From positions 310,001 through 374,000 of the forward strand of contig NZ_CBDCEO010000013.1 in assembly GCF_965215815.1 (NCBI RefSeq): a stretch of DNA of 64,000 nucleotides, in the 5' to 3' direction. How positions within the stretch are numbered: position 1 is the first letter of the stretch; each line of letters begins with the position of its first letter. A program made the translations under genes and the position numbers. Origin of the DNA: Poriferisodalis sp965215815. GTDB lineage: Bacteria > Actinomycetota > Acidimicrobiia > Acidimicrobiales > Poriferisodalaceae. Of this stretch, positions 7,996-15,206 are shown piece by piece. The notes beneath the pieces are model-generated. The model was not told where the DNA came from. It saw nothing but the letters and a program-made list of their open reading frames with translations, and searched no databases.

Positions 7996-9212
7996 ACCGA
8001 GGCACCCTCGCGCGCTGACACATCGCGACTGCGCCGAAGCAACTCAATCAGCTTGGGCGCCGGCACAAGCCGGATCTCGTCAGTTGCCCAGCCGAGGCCC
8101 GCATCCGCTGCCACATTCGCCGCCTGCTCTACAAGTGCGGCGCTCGAATCGCGACCGATAGCGACAATCTCTGGCGCGGACCCGTCGCGCCCGACGAGTT
8201 CGACAGACGGCGCATGCTCGGGAATCAGCAAGCACCGCGAACGCAGATCGAAGTCCATCTCGTAGCCATAGGCGATCGCTGCGACGCCCAACGCAGCAAC
8301 AGCAGCGCGGGCAGAAACAACAGCCTCATCGCTCTGATCAGCGAACTTGAGCCGGCGTAGTGCGGCGAGCGACATCACGGTGGTCTGACGTGCCGATGAG
8401 ATGGTCACCCCACCAGCGAGCGCGTCAATCGACGGCGCGATGTTTCCGTGGTTGATTTCTGCCGGGCGACCGTCAGAACCCGCAGCCTTGGGCTTGCCCT
8501 TCTCGTGGAGGGCTTCGTCTTTGTCAAGCGTCCATCGCTGCTCAGAATCGCTGTGCTCGTACGCCACTGCCGCATTGCGTTCGATTTGGAGCGGATCGAT
8601 GCGGCTGCCCACCTTGTTGCCAACCTTCGCATCGAGCCCGACTATCTCGGAGACGAACGCTCGTTGGAACTTGGCCCCGAGGCCGCCCTTGGGGCCGGTC
8701 GAATCCCACTGGCCGAACAGCAGTGCAGTCGGCGCGTACTGGAACATCGCCGTCGCATTGCGGGGATTGGCGTCGGTGATTGCGCGGCCAACATCCGACA
8801 GGCGGAACAGGGTGCCATCAAGCAGGCTGTCACGGAAGATCGCATCCGCAAGCCGATGCGGAGCTTCGAGCACCGTCAGCCGACCGATGTCAGCGACATC
8901 GGCCTCGACTGCGAAGTCCACGAAGGGGACGGGAAAGCTCAAGTCTCCCGCTTCCCAGCCTTCCAACAGCGCAAGCTCGGCTCGATTGGCCTGCGACGCG
9001 ACTGAGTCGAGCAGCACCGTCGTAACCACGCGGTCGCCGACCTGTCGCTCCTCGATCGCATACTTGTGCTCCGCGTTGCTCGCGACGGCGTAGGTAGGCG
9101 GGAAGACTTTCCCCCCATCACCGTCTGCCGGCTGCAGGCTCAGCACAGAGCGCAGCGCAACCGCTTCGCCCGCCACGGCGTCTCGCAACATTTCGTAAGT
9201 CAACTCAGCCAT
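7992..9212 (-). CDS. csb1: Csb1, type I-G Cas7 backbone subunit (GSU0053 family)
   Basis: A 406-residue protein, first of the cas operon. Features fitting GSU0053-type Cas7: LTVLEAPHRLADAIFRDS, FRLSDVGRAI, the ALLFGQWDSTGPKGGLGAKF segment in which the GQWDS and glycine-rich stretch are typical, and RALVSEIVG-like FVSEIVGLD. Multiple copies should coat the crRNA spacer to form the interference complex. Translation is coupled to csb2 by a GTGA overlap at the 3' end. The ATG at 9212 is the only reasonable start; 34 bp separate it from the NYN gene. Confidence 0.93.
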   Translation of the reverse strand: MAELTYEMLRDAVAGEAVALRSVLSLQPADGDGGKVFPPTYAVASNAEHKYAIEERQVGDRVVTTVLLDSVASQANRAELALLEGWEAGDLSFPVPFVDFAVEADVADIGRLTVLEAPHRLADAIFRDSLLDGTLFRLSDVGRAITDANPRNATAMFQYAPTALLFGQWDSTGPKGGLGAKFQRAFVSEIVGLDAKVGNKVGSRIDPLQIERNAAVAYEHSDSEQRWTLDKDEALHEKGKPKAAGSDGRPAEINHGNIAPSIDALAGGVTISSARQTTVMSLAALRRLKFADQSDEAVVSARAAVAALGVAAIAYGYEMDFDLRSRCLLIPEHAPSVELVGRDGSAPEIVAIGRDSSAALVEQAANVAADAGLGWATDEIRLVPAPKLIELLRRSRDVSAREGASV

Positions 9213-9246
9213 CTGTTTGTCCTTCCCAGCAGCACACAGCCGCCTA

Positions 9247-9684
9247 TCAAGTGATCAGATAACGATTCAGGGGGTGTGACGCAACTGCATGGCCCAGACA
9301 TCTCGCGAGCACGCTGGGGTGCAGTTCGGCGACATGAGCACCCGACACGTCGACACCCTTCTCGTGTGGCTGGGAAGGAACCCGACAGTTGAGAGGTCGT
9401 GACCAAGCCTCGACCAAGCTCTCGCGCTGCCAATGAGCGATGTGGCGCTCAGCTGCGCCGAAGCCCTTCGGATCGAAGCGTGACGATGGCAAACCCCGGT
9501 AGACGAACACACCCACCAGCGTTCGGCCCGTCCCAGATCGATGACGGAGCCTCATCCCAAGTGCCCGCGGCCTGATTTGTCCTCGGAAGGCCGGATCGTC
9601 GCGATCAAAGAAGGCAGCGCGCGCCCCGTGATAGGCGTTCTGGTAGTCAATGAACACTGCGACTCGGTCCGTTGGCGTAGTCAT
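9247..9684 (-). CDS. NYN-domain protein, apparently C-terminally truncated
   Basis: A 145-residue protein just upstream of csb1. The start TDRVAVFIDYQNAYHGAR is a clear NYN (Nedd4-BP1/YacP-type, PIN-like) ribonuclease N-terminus with the first acidic residue in FIDYQN. PHEKGVDV (about residue 113) matches the EKGVDV motif, which in full NYN domains leads to a second conserved Asp and about 50-70 more residues (LAVD...SGD-D). Here the protein ends soon after and those acidic positions are not evident, so catalytic ability is doubtful. Start ATG 9684 has AAGGTG upstream, inside a 12-bp palindrome (9688-9699). It may be cotranscribed with the cas genes; a role in CRISPR immunity is not established. 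Confidence 0.6.
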   Translation of the reverse strand: MTTPTDRVAVFIDYQNAYHGARAAFFDRDDPAFRGQIRPRALGMRLRHRSGTGRTLVGVFVYRGLPSSRFDPKGFGAAERHIAHWQRESLVEAWSRPLNCRVPSQPHEKGVDVSGAHVAELHPSVLARCLGHAVASHPLNRYLIT

Positions 9685-10181
9685 ACGAAGGTGCACCTTG
9701 TGAATCGAAGTGAACCCTAGCTGAGCGACCTAATGATAGCAACTAGTATTAGAACTCGCGCTTACTATGTCAGCAGCTTCACGTAAGCTAGGTACCGCAG
9801 ACATTTAGCTATAGCCATGTCGACCCACCATTCTCAGGTGACACCTTGATACCTGGGGCTCCCTGCTACGGCGTGAATGCCGTGGCCCTCATTGAAGACG
9901 GGACGCTGCCGACACGTTAAGCGGCGCGCTGTGCGCCCGAGAGGAGCCCCGGGGCTCCCCTCCCTCTTTCCGGGCATGGAGACCTGACACAAGCCGTCTG
10001 GCACCGACGAGGCCCCCGGAGCAATGGGATCCGTCGTGGCGGCTGACGCGGTACAGGACGCTTGTCAAACACGTACGGCGCTGTACCGCTCGCGGCACAG
10101 CCAGCGCGCTCTCGCTGGTGCGTGCGGCTTCAGCTCCCTCGGGGCAGGCGCAGGGGCTCGCTCAAGGCGGTTTCGCAGTCC
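9685..10181. other. 497-bp noncoding region upstream of the cas operon
   Basis: No convincing gene. The right part of 9700-9830 is AT-rich compared with the surroundings and carries small palindromes: CTAAT/ATTAG around 9731-9753, ACTAGT, and AGCTT/AAGCT near 9777-9791. This is a plausible promoter area for the leftward NYN-cas operon. From 9862 to 9960 there are three potential hairpins: ACGGC/GCCGT (9868-9883), GGCGC/GCGCC (9923-9937) and the 16-bp palindrome GGAGCCCCGGGGCTCC (9943-9958). The first is followed by a CRISPR-repeat-like tail, listed separately. The rest to 10181 shows only GC-rich shadow frames. Confidence 0.5.
9862..9897 (+). repeat. Orphan CRISPR-repeat-like element
   Basis: On the plus strand a hairpin (ACGGC, loop GTGAAT, GCCGT; 9868-9883) is followed by GGCCCTCATTGAAG (9884-9897). 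The array repeat, read on its coding strand, has the same layout: a palindromic hairpin followed by CTTCATTGAAG. The last nine bases, TCATTGAAG, are identical, so a Cas6-type cut would leave the same 8-nt handle CATTGAAG. The stem sequence itself differs from the array repeat, and I see no second copy nearby. It could be a relic of another array, a solitary guide-like RNA, or chance. Confidence 0.4.
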
Positions 10182-10655
10182 TCAATGCGGAACGGCGAAG
10201 ATCCGGGCGACCTCCGGGTCCAGAACCTCGCAGCGGCACCGGTCGGCTGCTAACCGGGCGATGCTCAGCGCAGCTGACACGAGGCGCCGCAGGTAGTCCT
10301 CTTCGAATCTCGATTCGGGTCGATCAGCGGCATAGGTGCCGCCTTGGCGCCACAGCTGCAGTTCGTCGAAGTCGACCATGCCCGACGCCGCCTCCGAGAA
10401 CCCTTCCCGGACCCAAGCGGGCTGTGCTGCGATCAAGCGAGCGATGACGTGATCGCGCGGCGGCTGTGTCTTGATCGTCAGCACATGGGTGATCCTGGCG
10501 GCGGCCTCGATGACCATGTGCACATCGCTGCAGGCGCCGGCAAAGCGCACGTTCTCCTCCGCATCCAGGACGCCGAGGTCTGAGCGCGCCACGGCCGCAG
10601 CCTCGCTGCGCGACGGCCTGAGTCGATCGCCGAGGCGTGTGACGGCATCGGACAT
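10182..10655 (-). CDS. Hypothetical helical protein, possibly HEPN-like
   Basis: A 157-residue predicted protein from ATG 10655; the frame is open further upstream but that part looks non-coding. It is rich in Ala, Arg and Leu and should be mostly helical. The segments PPRDHVIARLIAA and FDELQLWRQGGTYAADRPES, followed by an Ala-rich helix, loosely resemble HEPN proteins (a helix bundle with a substrate-like 'RYP' loop), but no clear R-X4-6-H motif is visible, so this is a weak suggestion. The upstream 250 bp hold a broken frame with VDVLVTDRPEW, reminiscent of a nucleotidyltransferase partner. No strong RBS is seen. Confidence 0.4.
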   Translation of the reverse strand: MSDAVTRLGDRLRPSRSEAAAVARSDLGVLDAEENVRFAGACSDVHMVIEAAARITHVLTIKTQPPRDHVIARLIAAQPAWVREGFSEAASGMVDFDELQLWRQGGTYAADRPESRFEEDYLRRLVSAALSIARLAADRCRCEVLDPEVARIFAVPH

Positions 10656-10910
10656 GTCGATGAATCGGCTGTCCAGTTCAGCAACGGGGGGTCGAGGGCA
10701 ACCCGATTTCTTTGCTCCAGTCGATGTTCGCGCGATGTTCGGAGTCGCCCATGCACACGGCGTAGGTGGCAAGGTGCGCTTCGAGCTATGCAGGCACCTT
10801 CGTTGTGTGTGTCGCCCACTCCGGACGATCAGTGACAAGCACATCGACCGCGCTGCCAGCAGTGATGCAGACTACCCCGGCGTCGGCCGCGGCTGTGCGG
10901 GATGAGTGCG

Positions 10911-11453
10911 TCAGCTCTGCCCCGCACCGGGGCCGACCACAGCGAACAGGCGCTCGGCGTGGGTGCTCAGCAGGGTGAGGCGGCAGGTCTTCGGCTCGCG
11001 TGCTGCGGTCTGTTCCAAGTAGGTCACTCGCAGGGCTGTTTGGCCGGTGCCGCCGAGCAGGCGGTTGCTTCGCGGTCCCTTGTCCCACCAGCCGCCGAAT
11101 TCGCTGACGGGCTGCACTTCGACGAGCTCTGCATGCACAACTGCCTGGGCATCAACACGCACCCGGCGAAACGGCCGCACACGGGCGGTGAAGCCGCAAT
11201 CTTCGATCTGCAGTTCCAAACGCATGCGGCCGAACATCCACGACGCAGCAACGAACCCAGCCACCAGCGGAATCAAAACCCACAGCAGGCCAGCACCCGA
11301 GAGGTCATCGACGGGCACGAATACGGCCAGCACGCCCAACCCGACACCCATGTTCAGCAGTGCTGCTACGAATATCCGTTGCGCGCGGCGGCTCCCGCCA
11401 TCGAACCGCTCCACGATGAGAGCCGGCATCGCCGGTCGTTCCCGTGACGTCAT
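10911..11453 (-). CDS. Hypothetical membrane protein with two TM helices
   Basis: From ATG 11453 the product has 180 residues. Two hydrophobic helices (RIFVAALLNMGVGLGVLAVF and GLLWVLIPLVAGFVAASWMF, roughly residues 25-75) are followed by a soluble domain of alternating strands (MRLELQIEDCGFTARVRPF ... ALRVTYLEQT) that could be PH-like. I do not recognise a named family. Its ATG overlaps the stop of the toxin remnant just upstream (ATGA). An alternative start is ATG 11429. Confidence 0.55.
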   Translation of the reverse strand: MTSRERPAMPALIVERFDGGSRRAQRIFVAALLNMGVGLGVLAVFVPVDDLSGAGLLWVLIPLVAGFVAASWMFGRMRLELQIEDCGFTARVRPFRRVRVDAQAVVHAELVEVQPVSEFGGWWDKGPRSNRLLGGTGQTALRVTYLEQTAAREPKTCRLTLLSTHAERLFAVVGPGAGQS

Positions 11454-11590
11454 CGCCCTGCGGCACCGCCCCCGCGCACAGTCCAAGGATCCACGATATC
11501 GAGGCCCATGCCGGCGAAATCGGCCACTTTGCGCGTGGCCACCGACATGCCGCGCGCAGCGGCAAACCGCTTGGACCGCACTGCTTCCCT
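11450..11590 (-). pseudogene. C-terminal remnant of a FitB/VapC PIN toxin
   Basis: On the minus strand the frame reads RFAAARGMSVATRKVADFAG then MGLDIVDPWTVR. This is the C-terminal end of a FitB-type PIN ribonuclease (ARSRG--VATRNVADF---G--IVNPW). An in-frame TAG lies just upstream, and there is no N-terminal D-T-N-V part and no antitoxin, so only about 45 codons remain. The DNA is closely similar to the remnant at 14641-14712, suggesting related modules. The fragment's stop overlaps the ATG of the downstream membrane protein. Confidence 0.75.
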
Positions 11591-11686
11591 GCCCTACGTT
11601 CACCACCGCGCCGCACATCGCTGCCATCCTTCGACCACCGTTGGAGGCGACCCCGGGGCCACACCTACACTGAGAAGCAACGCCCG

Positions 11687-11965
11687 ATGGCAATCGACGA
11701 GATCGAATCGTCCGAGATGGTGCAACAGCTCATCGACACGCTCGGCGAGAAACCGGCCGCCACCCTCATGAAGTGCGTCTATCCCAAGGGCACCGACTAC
11801 CTGGCCACCAAGGACGACCTCCGAGCACTCGAAGAACGAATGCGCAACGACGTCGACAACGCCGTCAGTACCGTACTGGCGCGCCAGACGCGGATGCTCA
11901 TGGTCACCATGGCCGGATTCATACTGACCATCTGGGTGCCGCTGACCATCAGTGCACTGACCTGA
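11687..11965 (+). CDS. Small coiled-coil protein with C-terminal TM helix
   Basis: A 92-residue protein. The N-terminal part is acidic and helical, followed by YLATKDDLRALEERMRNDVD, a coiled-coil-forming segment, and a single membrane helix near the C-terminus (MLMVTMAGFILTIWVPLTIS). This layout (ATK-DL--LE coiled coil plus one TM helix) is common in small actinobacterial hypothetical proteins related to DUF1640-type coiled coils. Function is unknown. The start ATG 11687 has only a weak purine-rich GAGAAG upstream; the earlier open frame overlaps the toxin remnant and is rejected. Confidence 0.65.
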   Translation: MAIDEIESSEMVQQLIDTLGEKPAATLMKCVYPKGTDYLATKDDLRALEERMRNDVDNAVSTVLARQTRMLMVTMAGFILTIWVPLTISALT

Positions 11966-12109
11966 GCCCGCCATCCGGTGCCGTGTTCGATGGCCTAACG
12001 GCGTGTCTGGACACCCACGTCGGAGTGTCTGACTCAAAGTCGGCGGAATGTAGGCGGCGAATTGCAGGCCGGCTTTGCGGTACCGAGGTCATCGTTAGGC
12101 TCGTCCCCC

Positions 12110-12448
12110 ATGGACGCGAACGCCGAGTTGGTGCGCCCCGTTGAGGTGCGGGCCAGGGGCCACTACCGCATCTGGATCCGGTTCGCTGACAACGTTGCAG
12201 GCGACGTCGACCTGTCTGATCTCGGCGGGCACGGCGTGTTCGCCGCATGGGATGACCCAGCCGTCTTTGCTTCGGTGCGGATCGGTCCGGCACGGGCGAT
12301 TTGCTGGGGCGACAACATCGACCTGTGCGCCGATGCGCTCTACTTGCGGCTCACCGGCACGTCCCCGGAGGACTACCTGCCCGGACTGCGCCGAACGACA
12401 TCAGGCACCCGACAGGATCCAGCCCCTCTCGTGAGCCGCATTGGCTGA
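12110..12448 (+). CDS. DUF2442 domain protein
   Basis: A 112-residue protein matching the DUF2442 pattern: an N-terminal strand V-VRARGHYRIWIRFADN, then GDVDLSDLGGHGVFAAWDDP, AVFASVRIG, and ICWGDNIDLCADALYLRL. Such proteins are often encoded next to DUF4160 partners in toxin-antitoxin-like pairs; no DUF4160 gene is visible here. Function is not established. ATG 12110 was chosen because the family starts just before the first strand. It converges with the GmrSD-type gene, whose stop is 2 bp away. Confidence 0.7.
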   Translation: MDANAELVRPVEVRARGHYRIWIRFADNVAGDVDLSDLGGHGVFAAWDDPAVFASVRIGPARAICWGDNIDLCADALYLRLTGTSPEDYLPGLRRTTSGTRQDPAPLVSRIG

Positions 12449-12450
12449 AG

Positions 12451-14472
12451 TCATCGCGAGAGCAGTGCCGCAGACTTACTCGACGTGACCTCAGCCCCGT
12501 CACGGGCCAGCGCCAATACATCGGTTTCCACATACCGCTTGAACGCCTCGGCAGTCGTGAAGTGGCGGAACCCGTGGTCGTTTGCAATCTGCAACGTCTC
12601 CTGTTCTTCGCCGAGCAACAGCGCCACGGGTTCGCTGTAACCCGCCTGCAGACCATTCGGCCACGCCAAGTCGAGAATGGCAACCGGGTCCCCCGTGGAC
12701 GGATGAGAGAGCTCATGCTCGATCTGCCCATCCGGGAGGCCCTGCTTGCGTACCCACTCGTTCAGAGCCCGCAGAACAGCTTCCTCTTCCTCGTCCTCGA
12801 TACCGCCGGGAATCGATGCCGACGTAGGAAGTCTCGCCGCAACAACCCGGACCGGCGGTGCCTCGACCTCCGGCTCAACCTGCGTTTCGCCGTGGAGCAG
12901 TTCCCCTAGCAGCGCATTCGCGGCCGCAGCGAGCAGTCGTTGGCGCTCCTCGAGGAAATGGGGATAGTTGCGCGTTTCCCAGAGCGCTTCGCCCATGGGA
13001 ATCCACTGCGACCCGAGCGCGCCCGGATGCCGCTTCTCTATTTCCACGAAATACTCAGCGGGCGCTCGGTCGCTGATCTTCAGGTTCGTGTTCTTGGTCA
13101 AGAAGCAGAAGTTCGCCACAGCATTGACCTGCGAGCGGTGGTACCCGTGCCGATATAGCAGCGCCTTCGGGAAGATGTGATGCACCTCAAGCGCGTTCAT
13201 GCGACCCAGCAGTGCGTTCTTGAGAACGAGTCCCGTACCCCAGTCTTTCGACTCGCCCACGCGTGTCAGGGCGTAGAGCACGGGGTAGAACCGTGCCCCG
13301 AGACTCCAGCCGCGGAAGTGCTCTGGCTCGATGCGCAGGCTGCCGTGCCAGAGCCGCAGCTGAGCAAGCAGCCGGTCAAGACCGCCATCCAAGTCCTCGA
13401 TCGCTTCATAGTCTCGATCGAGCGTGGTCTCCGTCGAGCCGGAAAAGCGGCCCCACATGGCGCTCTGGAAGTACCAGTGAAGCAGCCGGTCTTGTTCTGC
13501 GGTATCGGCCAAGTGGCCGCCGCGCTTGTCGATGTAGCGCGATAGCACGGGCAGGGCGTAGCGGCCGAAGAGGACTCGATCGTGGTCGAGACCGAGGCGC
13601 CCAGCGATCAGATTGAGGGCGTAGTCGATACTTCGTTCGGCGCGAGCGAGTCCGTCCTTCACATCGGCCGTTGACACGTCGTGAAGATGCAAGAAGCGCG
13701 CCTCGCCCGTCACGATCGCATTCACGTTGCGCAGCAACCAATCAAGGTTGAAGTCGTAGCCATTCCCCCGCCAGCGCCCGAGGATTGATTGCATGCGCTC
13801 GCGGCCCTCGGGCCACGAGCCACAGATCTTTGCGAGGGCGAGGTCGCCCTGCGAGAGCTTGGTTCCGCCGCTGTTGACCCGGTTGAATATGTCGACCACA
13901 ACATCGATCGTCTTGTCAGTGCCGGTCACCTCTTCGATGTGCAAGCTGATGTCGCGAATGCCGACAATCAGGTTGAGCCGTCCGATGAACTCACCTTGCA
14001 TCGCGCCGAGATCGGGAAGCTGTCCCAGCCGAGTGATGTGCTGCCCAAGTCCTGCGTTCCCCTCCTTCATGAGCGCGGAGACATCGATCCAGAGTGGATC
14101 ATCCTTCATCCTCAAGCGCTGATAGAACCTAAATTCTTCCCTCTCAAGGTGAAAATAGAGATCAGCGAAGGCGCTCGCGTGGCCGTCGAAGAACGCTGGC
14201 GGAGTCCCGCGGATGATGCCGTAGAGCGACGTGACTCGCTGCTGCCCATCCAAAAGCAGCCGCACGACACCCGGTGAGAGATCCTGCTCGCCGCGGTGCG
14301 GCGCTCCCTCCGCTGCCGTCGCCCACACGAGCAGGCTCCCGACCGGGTGACGACGGTACAGCGAATCCATCAGCCCCCGCACCTGATCGCGGTTCCACAC
14401 ATAGCCACGTTGGAACTTCGGCAAAGCGATGTCGCCGCTGTCGATGAGATCAAGGATGGTTGAAATGTTCAC
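12451..14472 (-). CDS. GmrSD-type (DUF262 + HNH) modification-dependent restriction enzyme
   Basis: A 673-residue single-chain protein. The DUF262/GmrS part has QRGYVWNRDQVRGLMDSLY and the ParB-like motif LLLDGQQRVTSLYG (about 72-85), used for nucleotide hydrolysis. The GmrD-like HNH nuclease (around 400-530) has ALEVHHIFPKALL and FCFLTKNTNLKISD. This family cuts DNA with modified cytosines, defending against phages with hypermodified genomes. The last ~120 residues add a domain after an acidic linker (GIEDEEEEAV) that I do not recognise. It stands alone between toxin-antitoxin remnants. Confidence 0.88.
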   Translation of the reverse strand: MNISTILDLIDSGDIALPKFQRGYVWNRDQVRGLMDSLYRRHPVGSLLVWATAAEGAPHRGEQDLSPGVVRLLLDGQQRVTSLYGIIRGTPPAFFDGHASAFADLYFHLEREEFRFYQRLRMKDDPLWIDVSALMKEGNAGLGQHITRLGQLPDLGAMQGEFIGRLNLIVGIRDISLHIEEVTGTDKTIDVVVDIFNRVNSGGTKLSQGDLALAKICGSWPEGRERMQSILGRWRGNGYDFNLDWLLRNVNAIVTGEARFLHLHDVSTADVKDGLARAERSIDYALNLIAGRLGLDHDRVLFGRYALPVLSRYIDKRGGHLADTAEQDRLLHWYFQSAMWGRFSGSTETTLDRDYEAIEDLDGGLDRLLAQLRLWHGSLRIEPEHFRGWSLGARFYPVLYALTRVGESKDWGTGLVLKNALLGRMNALEVHHIFPKALLYRHGYHRSQVNAVANFCFLTKNTNLKISDRAPAEYFVEIEKRHPGALGSQWIPMGEALWETRNYPHFLEERQRLLAAAANALLGELLHGETQVEPEVEAPPVRVVAARLPTSASIPGGIEDEEEEAVLRALNEWVRKQGLPDGQIEHELSHPSTGDPVAILDLAWPNGLQAGYSEPVALLLGEEQETLQIANDHGFRHFTTAEAFKRYVETDVLALARDGAEVTSSKSAALLSR

Positions 14473-14616
14473 CGTGGACTCTCCACAACCGGAGTTGGCG
14501 TCGCTCGAGCACTCCCAGCGGCCGGCCAGGGTGTCGGAGCGGACAGTTACGCGCGGTCCGACTGTAGTTGTGCTCGTCGTTGTCGGGGCGAGGCCATCAA
14601 TGGGGAGGCGTCGGCT

Positions 14617-14763
14617 TCAGCTGCTGTGGTGCTTTCGGACAGTCCAAGGATCGACGATGTCGAGGCCCATGCCGGCGAAGTCGGCCACGCTGCGCGTGGC
14701 CACCGACATCTCGGGAATGGGACGAATCAACTCCGAGACGACGTTCGTGTCGAGAACGAACAT
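14617..14763 (-). pseudogene. PIN toxin (FitB-like) collapsed to 48 codons by internal deletion
   Basis: The frame opens MFVLDTNVVSELIRP, the N-terminus of a PIN toxin with the first catalytic Asp, then jumps directly to IPEMSVATRSVADFAGMGLD and IVDPWTVRKHHSS. A full FitB/VapC protein is about 135 residues; some 85-90 residues from the middle, with the other acidic site residues, are absent. Since the frame stays open, the loss is an in-frame deletion. The ATG lies 6 bp after the antitoxin's original stop, as in intact modules. A ribonuclease of this size is not expected to work. Confidence 0.85.
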
Positions 14764-14769
14764 CGTCGT

Positions 14770-15011
14770 CTAGCTGAACACAAGCGGCTCGCGCACCGGC
14801 TCGCGGGAGGAAGTGACAACTCCACCCCGCCGAGCGACCCGAAGCGGGCACGAATGGATGCCGCGAGATCCGAAGGAGCTGAATCCGACTCCACGGCGGT
14901 TCGGAGGATCTGGCGAGCCTCTTCCTCCATCGAATGACCCCGACTAGCGGCACGCAGGCGCAGTCGCGCCTTGATCCGATCGTCAAGGTTGCGGATGGTG
15001 ATGCTTGCCAT
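14770..15011 (-). pseudogene. FitA-like RHH antitoxin with a frameshift
   Basis: MASITIRNLDDRIKARLRLR begins a ribbon-helix-helix FitA antitoxin with a good RBS (GGAG, then ATG 15011). The body continues with GHSMEEEARQIL and RARFGSLGGVELSLPP. After LPP one base is missing: in the shifted frame the expected tail REPVREPLVFS and a TAG at 14770 can be read. In the actual frame translation runs on to 14727, producing an unrelated Arg/Ser-rich tail. The DNA-binding half is intact, while the toxin-binding tail is lost. Confidence 0.85.
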
Positions 15012-15206
15012 CGCTCCAGATCTCCCCGGCAGTGGCTGTCTGACCTCAGACTGAGCCGAGCGGGGTGATTGCAATGCAATCATTAGTACGGCCCCAAACA
15101 GCGACCGCATCAACAACCACCACCCATCCAGACCCCACTTGTGAAACAGGCTCCTTGCCGTTGGCAAAATTCGGATAGCCGCAAGCTGGGTCAGTTCTCG
15201 ACGCGA

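Noticed and set aside
10024..10296. Plus-strand small frame near the orphan repeat as a CreT-like toxin
   Set aside because: Arg/Ser-rich composition typical of a GC-rich shadow, no RBS, and it overlaps the hypothetical helical gene.
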